From NCBI GenBank assembly GCA_017525855.1, contig JAFXSE010000118.1, positions 1-64,000 on the forward strand: a stretch of DNA of 64,000 nt, written 5' to 3'. Both the position numbers and the translations under genes were made by a program. The stretch's first letter is position 1. Each line of letters opens with the position of its first letter. The notes beneath the pieces are model-generated. The model searched no databases, was not told the DNA's origin, and saw nothing but the letters and a program-made list of their open reading frames with translations. The DNA comes from Bacilli bacterium (GTDB taxonomy: Bacteria > Bacillota > Bacilli > RF39 > UBA660). Positions 52,419-62,029 of the stretch are shown here, one piece after another.

Positions 52419-54165
52419 TATTATTATTTTGAAGAGGTATAATTGGTCGTAAAGGTAAAGAATTAACTTCTGGAGTTTGTTTTTTTATATCCTGGGTATT
52501 AACAACTGTAGAAGTATTCAAATTAGGAAAGATTATAGAAGTATCTTTTATATTAGGTTTAATACTAGTATTATTTATTTGATTATTATCTGGTATTATG
52601 TTATTAGTTTTTTGATTATTATTATTAATAGAAGGAATTACTGAATTGTTTTTTTCTATAGTAACAGAATTGTTATTTGGTATTGAATTAATTGAATCAT
52701 TTTCCTTTTTTTCACTAAATATTGTTGAACTAGGTAAAGGTTGAGTGTTGTTAATAGGAGAAATTATAGCATTATTCCTATCTTTACTAGTATCATTAGT
52801 ACTCTTAATAGCATCTTTTATAACAGAAGTAGTATTAGCTGAAACCTTAGAAGATACAGATGTTCCTATACGTTTTAACTCATCAAGTTCACGGCTTAAT
52901 TCTCTATCAAATTTAACTTTTTCTTCATCTGAAATATCTTCATCAAAAGTTTGATAATAAGAGTCATTAATATCATTATCAATTTCTATAATTCTATATA
53001 TTTCATCAAAAGTAGTAGAACCATCCAAAATTTTTCTAAGTCCATCTTGTAATAATGTAATAACATTACCACTACCATAAACTAGTCTTTTCAAATCTTC
53101 CTTATCAACTGAAGTATTATTCAAAGCATTTCTAATGTCATCATCAATCTCTAATACCTCTTGAATTGCAATACGACCCCTATAACCCTTATTGCAATGT
53201 TCACAACCTTTTGGATTAGCATCTATTATTTTATCAATATCCTTCTTTAAAGCAATCTTAAAGACTTTCTTTTCATATGGAGTAGCATCACGTGTTATTT
53301 TACAATGAGGACATACTGTCTTAGCTAGTCTTTGCGAAATAATACCAGTTAAAGCAGTAGAAAGTAAATATCTTTCAACATCCATATCTAATAAACGTTC
53401 AATGGTAGCTAAAGAATTATTAGTATGAAGAGTAGATAAAACTAAATGCCCTGTAATGGATGCTCTTACAGCTATTTTTGCTGTCTCACTATCACGAATC
53501 TCACCAATTAATATAACATTAGGATCTTGACGTAATATAGAACGTAGAGCAGTAGCAAAAGTCATACCAATTTCTGAATTTACTTGTACTTGGTTCATTC
53601 CTTCAATATTCATTTCAATTGGATCTTCAACAGTAATAATATTTGTTCTTTCTTTATTAAGAACTTGTAAAATAGAGTAGGAAGTAGTACTTTTTCCTGA
53701 ACCAGTTGCTCCAGTTATTAAAATAATACCATTAGGAACACCTATCATATTTCTAAGTTTTACAAAGTTTTCTTCATTAAATCCTAACTGGTCTATACCA
53801 TTTAAACTACGAGAGTAATCTAAAATACGAATAACTATTTTCTCACCTTCATTAGTAGGAAGGCTAGAAACACGCATATCTAAATCTCTATCACCAAATT
53901 TACCTTTAATAGCGCCATCTTGAGGAAGTCTACTTTCAGTAATATTCATTCCGGCCATTAATTTTAAACGAGTAACCAAATTTCTTTCATAAACTTTTGG
54001 TACTTTTGTATAATCAACTAAATCACCATCAATACGTCTTCTGACAACCAAACCATCTTCCCTAGGGTCAAAATGGATGTCAGATGCGCCACTTTTAGAA
54101 GACTCAAGTATAATAGCGTCAACTATCTTAGTAATTGGCGTTTTAACATAATCAAAACTTACCAT
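52411..54165 (-). CDS. PilB/GspE-type secretion ATPase with long disordered tail
   Basis: 584 residues. ATPase core ~1-390: GASDIHFDPREDGLVVRRRIDGDL, Walker A ITGATGSGKSTTSYS, Asp/His boxes TVEDPIEMNIEGMNQVQVN and HLVLSTLHTNNS, Walker B NVILIGEIRDSETA, zinc motif CPHCKITRDAT...CEHCNKGYRGRIAI. The N1 domain of classical GspE is short or absent. After ~400 the protein becomes Asn/Ser/Pro-rich and repetitive (NNTQPLPSST, NNNQKTNN), unusual for this family. Divergent from two prepilin-like genes, so it likely drives a type IV pilus or competence pseudopilus. Confidence 0.9.
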   Translation of the reverse strand: MVSFDYVKTPITKIVDAIILESSKSGASDIHFDPREDGLVVRRRIDGDLVDYTKVPKVYERNLVTRLKLMAGMNITESRLPQDGAIKGKFGDRDLDMRVSSLPTNEGEKIVIRILDYSRSLNGIDQLGFNEENFVKLRNMIGVPNGIILITGATGSGKSTTSYSILQVLNKERTNIITVEDPIEMNIEGMNQVQVNSEIGMTFATALRSILRQDPNVILIGEIRDSETAKIAVRASITGHLVLSTLHTNNSLATIERLLDMDVERYLLSTALTGIISQRLAKTVCPHCKITRDATPYEKKVFKIALKKDIDKIIDANPKGCEHCNKGYRGRIAIQEVLEIDDDIRNALNNTSVDKEDLKRLVYGSGNVITLLQDGLRKILDGSTTFDEIYRIIEIDNDINDSYYQTFDEDISDEEKVKFDRELSRELDELKRIGTSVSSKVSANTTSVIKDAIKSTNDTSKDRNNAIISPINNTQPLPSSTIFSEKKENDSINSIPNNNSVTIEKNNSVIPSINNNNQKTNNIIPDNNQINNTSIKPNIKDTSIIFPNLNTSTVVNTQDIKKQTPEVNSLPLRPIIPLQNNNKK

Positions 54166-54267
54166 CCTATCTAGCCCCTTTTCTATTCTTTAAACTTTGT
54201 ATGGTAATTTACTATAATTTAGTATATAATAATATTTAAAGAATAGCAAGAAGGAAAAGATGATATT
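54166..54267. promoter_or_regulatory. Divergent promoter region, ATPase / prepilin genes
   Basis: Two TATAAT boxes on the + strand (54213, 54225) in 102 bp between divergent starts. No clear -35. Confidence 0.4.
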
Positions 54268-55524
54268 ATGAAAAAAAAATTAAATGAAAATGGCTTTGCA
54301 CTAGTTGAAACTTTAGTAGTAGCACTATTTGTTGTGGTTATATTTATGGTTATTTTCCAAAACTTTTATCCACTTATAGGTAGATTAAATAGATATGATA
54401 ACTATGATGATATAGACACTAAATATGCTACATATTACATAAGAAATATGATAAATTCCCAAAATAATTCAACAAGATCAACAATTTTTAATAAATTAGG
54501 CAGTAATACCATCTATAAATTTAATATTAATGATAGTACTAATGAACTTTGTGAACTATTAGATAATAAAGATTTTTGCTATTATTATATGGAAAAAGCA
54601 CAAGTAAGTAATATTTATTTAACTCAATATGAAACTAGGAATTTAAAGGAAGCTCTAAGAAATAACACTATACCATCTCAAGGTATTTCAAGAGCTGCTG
54701 AATTATATATAGACTATATTCCAACTTATTCTGCCACTGCTTCTAGTGGTGAAAAAGCCGGCTATATTAGAATCATAGTTGAAATAAGACATGAAAATGA
54801 TGATTTAGAACAAAGCGAGAAGTATTATTATACATATTCAAATATAGAATTAAATATGAATACTATTGATACTAATAAATCATTTAGAATTATGAATGGT
54901 GATACAACAAACTATGAAATAGGGCAAGCAATAGCTTTTGATTCAGAATTATTTCACATTATACAAATGAATGATGAGACAGTTACTTTGCTTTCGGCAT
55001 ATAACCTAAACATTGGTTCATATACCAATACAGGTGTTTATGGATTGCAAAATATTCATGCTGGTACTATTGAACAAAGTATTACAACAACAAATCCTTC
55101 TGGCGTATCATCTACGGGTACAACTCAAACAACAACTAACTACACAATTGGTGGCATTCCTTTAACTAATACTATTTCATGGGAAAATAGTTCTAAATAT
55201 ATTTCTACAACAGTAAATTCATATTTAAATGCCTATAAAACATATCTCAACAATTACATTACAGAAGTTGATGATTTTACTATTAGACTTCTAACTGGAG
55301 AAGAATTTATCAACTTACAGACCAATTGTGAAGCAGGAACATGTATAGTACCAGAATGGCTAACTAATAAATCATATTGGTTATCTACAGGTAAACAAGG
55401 GAATAATTGTATAGATGCATTTAAAATTAATCAAAGTTCATATGAATGTATAAAAAATTTTAATAATAATTATTTATATGGAATAAGACCAGTAATAGTA
55501 TTACCTAAATCAATGTTTAATTAA
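54268..55524 (+). CDS. Prepilin-like protein with large C-terminal domain
   Basis: 418 residues. Class III-type prepilin leader MKKKLNENGFALVETLVVALFVVVIFMVIF: cleavage after Gly, Phe+1, Glu+5, hydrophobic helix. The C-terminal ~170 residues, with NCEAGTCIVPEWLTNKSYWLSTG and YGIRPVIVLPKS, resemble the ends of the surface proteins at 1-1276 and 40547-41827. Large pilins with extra domains may sit at the pilus tip. First gene of a two-prepilin unit. Confidence 0.82.
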   Translation: MKKKLNENGFALVETLVVALFVVVIFMVIFQNFYPLIGRLNRYDNYDDIDTKYATYYIRNMINSQNNSTRSTIFNKLGSNTIYKFNINDSTNELCELLDNKDFCYYYMEKAQVSNIYLTQYETRNLKEALRNNTIPSQGISRAAELYIDYIPTYSATASSGEKAGYIRIIVEIRHENDDLEQSEKYYYTYSNIELNMNTIDTNKSFRIMNGDTTNYEIGQAIAFDSELFHIIQMNDETVTLLSAYNLNIGSYTNTGVYGLQNIHAGTIEQSITTTNPSGVSSTGTTQTTTNYTIGGIPLTNTISWENSSKYISTTVNSYLNAYKTYLNNYITEVDDFTIRLLTGEEFINLQTNCEAGTCIVPEWLTNKSYWLSTGKQGNNCIDAFKINQSSYECIKNFNNNYLYGIRPVIVLPKSMFN

Positions 55525-55535
55525 GAGGAGTAAAG

Positions 55536-56099
55536 ATGAAAAAATTAAATAATAGAGGACTTTCAATCGTTGAAATATTAGTATGTTTTGTTATTGTTTC
55601 TGTTATTTCAATTACATTATTAAATACAATAATGGAATACAAATCATTAGAACAAACAGAAGCTATTAGAAGTAATGTCTTATCTTACAAAAATGTCATT
55701 ACTCATGCGATTCAAAATGATATTATAAGTCACAAATTAAATAGTTTTACAATACAATCACACAATATAGTAGATGATAAAGAAACATTAGAAATTAATA
55801 TGAAGTTTTTAGTACCATTCCAAGAGACAGATACTAAAGTTTTAAAAGTATATCTTAGCTACGATAAAAACTATATAGTGTATCCGGACGAGTACAATCA
55901 ACCAATAAAATATGTTTTAGAAGCAACCGACAAAGTTTATGATTATCAAGTTAATCGTATGAAAGAAGTAAATAATATACGTTTTTCTACTCCTATCATT
56001 GTACCAAGTGACTCTGTCTTCTCCCTTGATATACCAATCTATCATAGTGAATTAAGTAATAATTATCATATACACATAGTTGCCCCACTTACAAAATAG
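55536..56099 (+). CDS. Prepilin-like protein (minor pseudopilin)
   Basis: 187 residues. Leader MKKLNNRGLSIVEILVCFVIVSVISITLL matches the G-x4-E prepilin rule (Gly, Leu+1, Glu+5). The rest is a beta-rich periplasmic-type domain without recognised family. Eleven nt after the preceding prepilin with AGAGGAG. Its 3' end overlaps the convergent ylbJ gene by eleven bases. Confidence 0.8.
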   Translation: MKKLNNRGLSIVEILVCFVIVSVISITLLNTIMEYKSLEQTEAIRSNVLSYKNVITHAIQNDIISHKLNSFTIQSHNIVDDKETLEINMKFLVPFQETDTKVLKVYLSYDKNYIVYPDEYNQPIKYVLEATDKVYDYQVNRMKEVNNIRFSTPIIVPSDSVFSLDIPIYHSELSNNYHIHIVAPLTK

Positions 56100-57018
56100 A
56101 AACATAAAAAATTATATAAAGAACAATATTTATTGAAGTTGCTATTAATCTACCATGAAAAAAGTAAGAATAAGGCAACTTTTCTTTTTTTATAATACTA
56201 TTTACTTGCATATGAATGTTAAAGCCCCCAAATGATAAAAAAATAGAAATAACAATACCTTTAAATAAATTATTAAATCCATAATTATTAATCAAAGAAA
56301 TACCTCTTGTTATATCAAAAAAACCCATAATCAATAACCTCATTGTATCACTTTTAATATAACTACATACCAAACTCCCTAAAGTAGTAAAAATAATAGA
56401 GTTACATAATACAATCATAACAATGGGCATAGTTTTTTTAAAAGATTTATTTAAACAAGTTACTAAATCTAAATAATTATTATGCAAATAATTATAACTA
56501 ATATGTCTATTTTTTGGTCTTAAAAATAATGCTATTATAAAATTACTTAAATAATGACTTAATAAAACAATAATAGCCATTTTAAAACCGCATATAATTT
56601 TAATAGTACCCAGAATAAACAAAGGATTTGAAAAATGGGTAAATAGTAATAAATATTCTGCTTCCTCTAAACTAATCAGCTTTTTATTATAAAAATCAGC
56701 TATATATTTACTTCCACTAGGAAACCCAGTAATCATACTTAAAAAAAATATAAATAAACTATTAGGAGTTATTCTAAATATATTGCTTATAAAAACACCG
56801 AAATTGCCATTAAAAATACTTAATATTCCATAATTTATCATTAAGTCTGCAATTGTATAAAATATAAACATACAAGGAAATAGATTATAAAAAAATAACT
56901 TAACTGAACCTACAGTAGAACTCATTACAACTTTCGATTGACAAATAATAATGATAAATATGACAACTAAAAGCAACAATATAAACTTTTTTGAAGTTTT
57001 TTTTGAAATATTAGTCAT
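56089..57018 (-). CDS. ylbJ: YlbJ-like sporulation integral membrane protein
   Basis: 309 residues, eight or so membrane spans. Motifs FFYNLFPCMFIFYTIADLM, MITGFPSGSKYIADFY (the GxPxGxK nucleoside-recognition-domain motif) and LLLFTHFSNPLFILGTI are those of YlbJ (SpoIID-regulated membrane proteins). Its presence implies a sporulation heritage but not sporulation itself. Divergent from the ylbL-like gene, as both cluster near tmcAL (ylbM) in Bacillus. Confidence 0.85.
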   Translation of the reverse strand: MTNISKKTSKKFILLLLVVIFIIIICQSKVVMSSTVGSVKLFFYNLFPCMFIFYTIADLMINYGILSIFNGNFGVFISNIFRITPNSLFIFFLSMITGFPSGSKYIADFYNKKLISLEEAEYLLLFTHFSNPLFILGTIKIICGFKMAIIVLLSHYLSNFIIALFLRPKNRHISYNYLHNNYLDLVTCLNKSFKKTMPIVMIVLCNSIIFTTLGSLVCSYIKSDTMRLLIMGFFDITRGISLINNYGFNNLFKGIVISIFLSFGGFNIHMQVNSIIKKEKLPYSYFFHGRLIATSINIVLYIIFYVSIL

Positions 57019-57033
57019 AAAACAACTCCTTTT

Positions 57034-57042
57034 TGTTATAAT
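57034..57042 (+). promoter_or_regulatory. Extended -10 promoter for the PDZ-Lon protease gene
   Basis: TG-T-TATAAT in the 44-bp divergent gap; transcription would begin just before the GAGGATG ribosome binding site. Confidence 0.55.
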
Positions 57043-57062
57043 GTTTGATAGAGGATGATTAA

Positions 57063-58070
57063 ATGATTAATAAAATATATATAAAAATAAAACAATTTAT
57101 TCACAACGAATGGAAATTTTTAATTATCTTACTTCTATTAGTGGGTTTAACAATCTATCCTGTTGATTGTTACATAATTACTGGAGGAGGTATTATTAGT
57201 GCCACTGATAGAGTTAACGTAGAAGGAAAAAAGGAGAAAAAAGGAAGTTTTAACCTGGCTTATGTATCAGAATTAAAGGGTACACTATATACATATTTAT
57301 TAAGCTATATTATTCCATCATTTGAAAGAGAGAGTACTGATAATTATAAATATGATAAAACAGAGAATACAAAAGATATAGATTTTAGGAATAATCTATT
57401 ACTAAATGAAGCTAACAATAATGCTATTTATGTAGCTTATACCAAAGCTAGAAAAACTATAAAAGTAAAAAGTAAAAAACTATTTGTTTATTATGTAGAC
57501 AAAGAAGCAGATACTGATTTAGAAGTTGGTGATGAAATAATAGAAGTAAATGGAGTTAAAATTAATGACTATGATGAACTAAGAGAATTAATTAATACTC
57601 TAGATGAAAAAGAAGCAATAAGTATAAAGATAAAAAAGAATAATAACTATAGAACAAAAACAGCTACTATATTTACACGTGATAATCAAAAATACATAGG
57701 AATAAACCTTATAACTGATACCGAATATAAATTAAGTCCTAAAATAGATATTACCTTCAAAAAAAGTGAAGGTGGTCCATCTGGCGGTTTGATGATGAGT
57801 TTAGAAATATATAGTCAATTAATAAAAAAAGATTTAACAAAAGGAAGAAAAATAGTAGGTACTGGAACAATTAATAAAGATGGAACATGTGGAGAAATTG
57901 ATGGAGTAAAATATAAATTAAAAGGTGCAGTAAAAAATAGTGCAGATATTTTTATAGTACCAACTGGCAAAAACTATGAAGAAGCAGTAAAAGAAAAGAA
58001 AAAACATAATTATAAAATCAAGATAATTGAAGCAAAGACATTCAGTCAAGTAGTAAAAGAACTATCTTGA
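57063..58070 (+). CDS. ylbL: YlbL-like membrane PDZ / Lon-type protease
   Basis: 335 residues. N-terminal membrane anchor (FLIILLLLVGLTIYPVDCYIITGGG), PDZ domain ~140-200 (LEVGDEIIEVNGVKINDYDELRELI), and a C-terminal S16 Lon-type peptidase with catalytic Ser in EGGPSGGLMMSLEIY and Lys in DGVKYKLKGAVK. In B. subtilis YlbL is implicated in degrading the SOS division inhibitor YneA. TGA stop supports the standard code. Confidence 0.88.
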   Translation: MINKIYIKIKQFIHNEWKFLIILLLLVGLTIYPVDCYIITGGGIISATDRVNVEGKKEKKGSFNLAYVSELKGTLYTYLLSYIIPSFERESTDNYKYDKTENTKDIDFRNNLLLNEANNNAIYVAYTKARKTIKVKSKKLFVYYVDKEADTDLEVGDEIIEVNGVKINDYDELRELINTLDEKEAISIKIKKNNNYRTKTATIFTRDNQKYIGINLITDTEYKLSPKIDITFKKSEGGPSGGLMMSLEIYSQLIKKDLTKGRKIVGTGTINKDGTCGEIDGVKYKLKGAVKNSADIFIVPTGKNYEEAVKEKKKHNYKIKIIEAKTFSQVVKELS

Positions 58071-58154
58071 TTTTTTTATTTTAAAAATTGTAAATACTTG
58101 TTTTTAACCTACTATTTTGTTAAAATAAACATTGTTAGAAGAAGTGGTGATAAT

Positions 58155-60710
58155 ATGCGTAGAAATGAAGTTGACAGAACAAAACTAAGCCCTATGATGC
58201 TTCAATACATGGAGATAAAGGATAATTATGAAGATACAATTATCTTTTTTAGACTAGGAGACTTTTATGAGATGTTTTTTGATGATGCAATTATAGCATC
58301 ACGAGAATTAGAACTTACGCTTACCGGAAAACAAGCAGGGCTTGATGAACGTGTACCTATGTGTGGAATTCCTCATCATGCATATTCATCATATATTGAT
58401 ACATTAATAGAAAAAGGATATAAAGTAGCAATATGTGAACAAATGGAAGATCCAAAAACAACAAAAGGAATGGTAAAAAGAGAAGTTATTCAAGTAGTAA
58501 CCCGCGGAACGAGATTAGATAATAGAGTAGATTCTAAAACAAATAATTATATAGCCAATATTTATGACTTTGATTACTGTTATGGTATAAGTTTTACAGA
58601 TATTTCAACAGGAGACTTCTTTGCTGAAATTGTAGAAAAAGATGATTATAATGTTATACGCGAAGTAGTTAGAAATAACTTTACTGAAGTTATAGTTAAT
58701 GATACTATAGATCGAGCATTAATTAATACTTTAAGAGTTAACTATAATATATTAGTAACAATTACAAAAGAAGTATGCGATAGTGACTTATACTCATATA
58801 TTTATAGCGATATAGATGATATTAGAATAATAACAACAATTAAACATCTCTTAAATTATATTGTAGATACTAAAAAGAAAGAATTAACTCATTTACAAAA
58901 AGTAGAAATAATAAAAAGTAATGATCACTTGATATTTGATGGAAATACTAAGAAAAATTTAGAACTTACAGAAACAATACGCATGGGAGATAGAACTTAT
59001 AGTTTATTATGGTTACTTGACAAATGCAAAACAGCAATGGGTTCAAGGTATTTAAAATATAATATTGAAAATCCCATAACATCAAAAAAAGAATTAGAAA
59101 GGCGCTATAATTTAGTTGAAAAACTATCTACTGAGTTTATTTTAAGAGATGAGTTAATGAAAGAATTAAATGAAGTGTATGATTTAGAGCGCCTTGCTGC
59201 TAGGGTAAGTTATGGTAATTTAAATGCGAAAGATTTAATTCAACTAAAATCATCTCTCTTTCACTTGCCAAATATTAAAAGGATCTTAAAAGATCTTTCA
59301 TATGATAAGACAATAGAAACATTAGACGATATTTATACATTATTAAATGAATCTATAAATGAAGATGCACCTTTCTCAGTTCATGAAGGTGGATTAATTA
59401 AAGCTGGATATAATAAAGAATTAGATGAATTAAGACAAATAAAAAATGGTTCTAGAGATTTTATATTATCTTTAGAAAAAGAAGAAAAAGAAAAAACAGG
59501 AATTAAAAATTTAAAGGTAGGGTATAACAAAGTATTTGGATATTATATTGAAGTTAGTAAAGGAAATGTAGGATTAGTAAAAGATGAATTTGGTTGGGAT
59601 AGAAAACAAACCCTTGCTAACTGTGAAAGATTTACAACACCACTACTTAAAGAGAAAGAAAATATTATACTTGGTGCTGAAGAAAAAATAATTAATTTAG
59701 AATACAAATTGTTTATGGATATACGTGAGTATGTAAAAAGGTTTATTACAAATTTACAGCAAATTTCTAAAACTATCAGTGAAGTAGATATGTTACAGTC
59801 GTTTTCTATTGTTGCAGATGAAAATAAATTTGTAAGACCAAATCTAACTGACTCTAAAATTATTGAGTTTATTGATTGTCGTCATCCAGTAGTAGAAAAA
59901 GTAATGAAAGACAAATATATACCTAATGATATTATAATGAACAAAAATACTGACATATTACTAATTACAGGACCTAACATGGCGGGTAAATCAACATATA
60001 TGAGGCAATGTGCTATTACAATTATAATGGCCCAAATTGGTTCGTTTGTACCATGTAAGAGTTGCAAAATGCCTATCTTTGATAAAATATTTACAAGAAT
60101 TGGAGCAAGCGATGATTTAGTAAGTGGAGAATCTACTTTTATGATAGAAATGAAAGAAGCCGAATATGCTATAAGTGAAGCAACAGAAAACAGCCTAATA
60201 CTTTTTGATGAACTAGGAAGAGGTACAGCAACTTATGACGGAATGGCTCTCGCCCAAGCAATACTTGAACATATTCATGAAAAAATTAAGGCTAAAACAA
60301 TGTTCTCTACGCATTATCATGAATTAACTATCTTAGAAAAAAATTTGAAAAGGCTTAAAAACGTTCATGTTTCAGCTATTGAAGAAGATGGTAATATTAC
60401 ATTTTTACATAAAGTAAAACCAGGAGCCGTAGACAAAAGTTATGGTATTCATGTAGCAAGTCTTGCAGGGCTTCCTAAATCATTAATTGATAGAAGTAAA
60501 GATATTTTAAAAGAATATGAGAATAAATCACCAAAAGAAAATAAATATATGCAAACTAGTCTATTTGATTTTGAGCAAGCAAATCAAACTGAGAAACCTA
60601 AAAACACCATTGAAAATAAAATAGAAGAAATTAATCCCCTTGAAATGACTCCAATGGAAGCATTAACATTTCTTTACAATCTAAAAAAAGAAATAAAAGA
60701 AAACAAATAA
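58155..60710 (+). CDS. mutS: DNA mismatch repair protein MutS
   Basis: 851 residues from ATG 58155 (AAGTGGTGA upstream; the in-frame start at 58098 adds a non-homologous leader). Mismatch-reading GDFYEMF in domain I; Walker A ITGPNMAGKSTYMRQ; ABC signature region SGESTFMIEMKEAEYAI; Walker B LILFDELGRGTATYDG; HTH near KPGAVDKSYGIHVASLAGLP. Usually followed by mutL; here it is followed by a DUF4234 gene instead. Confidence 0.97.
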   Translation: MRRNEVDRTKLSPMMLQYMEIKDNYEDTIIFFRLGDFYEMFFDDAIIASRELELTLTGKQAGLDERVPMCGIPHHAYSSYIDTLIEKGYKVAICEQMEDPKTTKGMVKREVIQVVTRGTRLDNRVDSKTNNYIANIYDFDYCYGISFTDISTGDFFAEIVEKDDYNVIREVVRNNFTEVIVNDTIDRALINTLRVNYNILVTITKEVCDSDLYSYIYSDIDDIRIITTIKHLLNYIVDTKKKELTHLQKVEIIKSNDHLIFDGNTKKNLELTETIRMGDRTYSLLWLLDKCKTAMGSRYLKYNIENPITSKKELERRYNLVEKLSTEFILRDELMKELNEVYDLERLAARVSYGNLNAKDLIQLKSSLFHLPNIKRILKDLSYDKTIETLDDIYTLLNESINEDAPFSVHEGGLIKAGYNKELDELRQIKNGSRDFILSLEKEEKEKTGIKNLKVGYNKVFGYYIEVSKGNVGLVKDEFGWDRKQTLANCERFTTPLLKEKENIILGAEEKIINLEYKLFMDIREYVKRFITNLQQISKTISEVDMLQSFSIVADENKFVRPNLTDSKIIEFIDCRHPVVEKVMKDKYIPNDIIMNKNTDILLITGPNMAGKSTYMRQCAITIIMAQIGSFVPCKSCKMPIFDKIFTRIGASDDLVSGESTFMIEMKEAEYAISEATENSLILFDELGRGTATYDGMALAQAILEHIHEKIKAKTMFSTHYHELTILEKNLKRLKNVHVSAIEEDGNITFLHKVKPGAVDKSYGIHVASLAGLPKSLIDRSKDILKEYENKSPKENKYMQTSLFDFEQANQTEKPKNTIENKIEEINPLEMTPMEALTFLYNLKKEIKENK

Positions 60711-60768
60711 ATTTGTTGTTATGTTCATAAATATATAGTATAATCAAATTGAAAGGAGTAAACGTATT

Positions 60769-61152
60769 ATGCAAACAAATATTCAAGAAAGAAATATTGC
60801 TGTTGCAATCATACTATCTATTGTAACTTGTGGAATTTATGGCATTTACTGGTTTGTAATGTTAACTAATGAAGCAAATGCTTACAGCGAAGATAATACA
60901 ACATCAGGAGGTGTTGCATTCCTATTAACACTAGTTACATGTGGAATTTATGGCTATTATTGGGCTTACAAAATGGGTGAAAAATTAAAGATAGCTCAAG
61001 GAAAAAATGGTTTAGCACAAAAAGACAATGCTGTTTTATATTTGATACTTGAAATTTTAGGTCTAGGTATTGTTGGTTCGGCATTAATGCAAAGTGATCT
61101 AAATGAAATTACCAGAAGTAAGTCAGGCATTAATACTGCTCCTCAAGCATAA
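60769..61152 (+). CDS. DUF4234-family membrane protein
   Basis: 127 residues. Two copies of the DUF4234 helix motif, VTCGIYGIYWFVMLTNEAN and VTCGIYGYYWAYKMGEKL, plus a third hydrophobic segment. Function unknown. GGAGTAA before ATG; the stop lies in the loop of its terminator. Confidence 0.85.
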   Translation: MQTNIQERNIAVAIILSIVTCGIYGIYWFVMLTNEANAYSEDNTTSGGVAFLLTLVTCGIYGYYWAYKMGEKLKIAQGKNGLAQKDNAVLYLILEILGLGIVGSALMQSDLNEITRSKSGINTAPQA

Positions 61153-61166
61153 TTGAGGAGCTTTTT
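61138..61166 (+). terminator. Terminator spanning the DUF4234 stop
   Basis: GCTCCTCAA / TTGAGGAGC, 6-nt loop, T5. Confidence 0.9.
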
Positions 61167-61169
61167 CAT

Positions 61170-61541
61170 ATGAATAAAAAAATAATTAAAATATCATTAG
61201 TTGTTATATTACTCATTCTTATGAATGTATTTCATATATATATACCATGTATGTTTCATAAAATTACAAATTTATATTGTCCAGGATGTGGTCTAACACG
61301 TATGCTTATTGCTATATCAAAAGGAAATTTTTATCAGGCTTTTAGATATAATATGTTACTTTTTATCCTTTTTCCAATATTTATGTTTTTTATAATAGAT
61401 TACATTTATAAATCACTTATAAAAAAAAGACCATTATATCAAAAAATTCCAGACAAAGTATATGTAGTAATAATTATTATTTTAATGTTGTTTGCTATAT
61501 TAAGAAATATATTTCCAGTTTTAGCACCAACAACAATTTAA
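61170..61541 (+). CDS. DUF2752-family membrane protein
   Basis: 123 residues, three spans. Signature LYCPGCGLTRMLIAISKGNFYQAFRYN (CPxCGxTR ... N) is diagnostic for DUF2752. Function unknown. No strong ribosome binding site: the T-run of the preceding terminator sits directly before the ATG. Confidence 0.85.
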   Translation: MNKKIIKISLVVILLILMNVFHIYIPCMFHKITNLYCPGCGLTRMLIAISKGNFYQAFRYNMLLFILFPIFMFFIIDYIYKSLIKKRPLYQKIPDKVYVVIIIILMLFAILRNIFPVLAPTTI

Positions 61542-61559
61542 AAGTTTAAATTTTAATTG

Positions 61560-61580
61560 AAGAGAGAATTCTCTTTTTAT
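61560..61580 (+). terminator. Short terminator after DUF2752
   Basis: AAGAGA / TCTCTT with GAAT loop and T-run. Confidence 0.6.
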
Positions 61581-61618
61581 TTTGTTTTAATTATGATATT
61601 ATTATTATGGTGATATTA

Positions 61619-62029
61619 ATGAAGAACAGAAGTGAATTAAGAGAAATAGCTATGAAATGTTTATATCAAGTATATATTATAGAGCAAACTAATCTTGATT
61701 ATGATATTAATAGTATTATTCATGAACAATTAGAAATAGAAAATGAATTTGTAATTACTTTAGTTAATGGTGTTTTAAACAACAAGAAAAAAATTGAAGA
61801 CTTAGCTAATAAATATTTAGTAGATTGGACAATAGATAGACTTAACAAAGTAGATAAAGCCATTTTATCTATTGGCATTTTTGAGCTTGTCTATACATCA
61901 ACTCCATCAGTAGTAGCAATTAATGAAGCTATAGAACTATCTAAAAAATACAGTGACGAAGCAGTAACAAAAATGATAAACGGTGTTTTAGATAACATAT
62001 ACCATAATGAGGATATTGATGAAAGATAA
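61619..62029 (+). CDS. nusB: Transcription antitermination factor NusB
   Basis: 136 residues from ATG 61619. ELREIAMKCLYQVYI at the N-terminus and LNKVDKAILSIGIFELVYTSTPSVVAINEAIELSKKYSDEAVTKMINGVLD at the C-terminus are the NusB pattern. Acts with NusE in rRNA antitermination. Overlaps xseA by 11 bp, the common nusB-xseA-xseB arrangement. Confidence 0.94.
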   Translation: MKNRSELREIAMKCLYQVYIIEQTNLDYDINSIIHEQLEIENEFVITLVNGVLNNKKKIEDLANKYLVDWTIDRLNKVDKAILSIGIFELVYTSTPSVVAINEAIELSKKYSDEAVTKMINGVLDNIYHNEDIDER

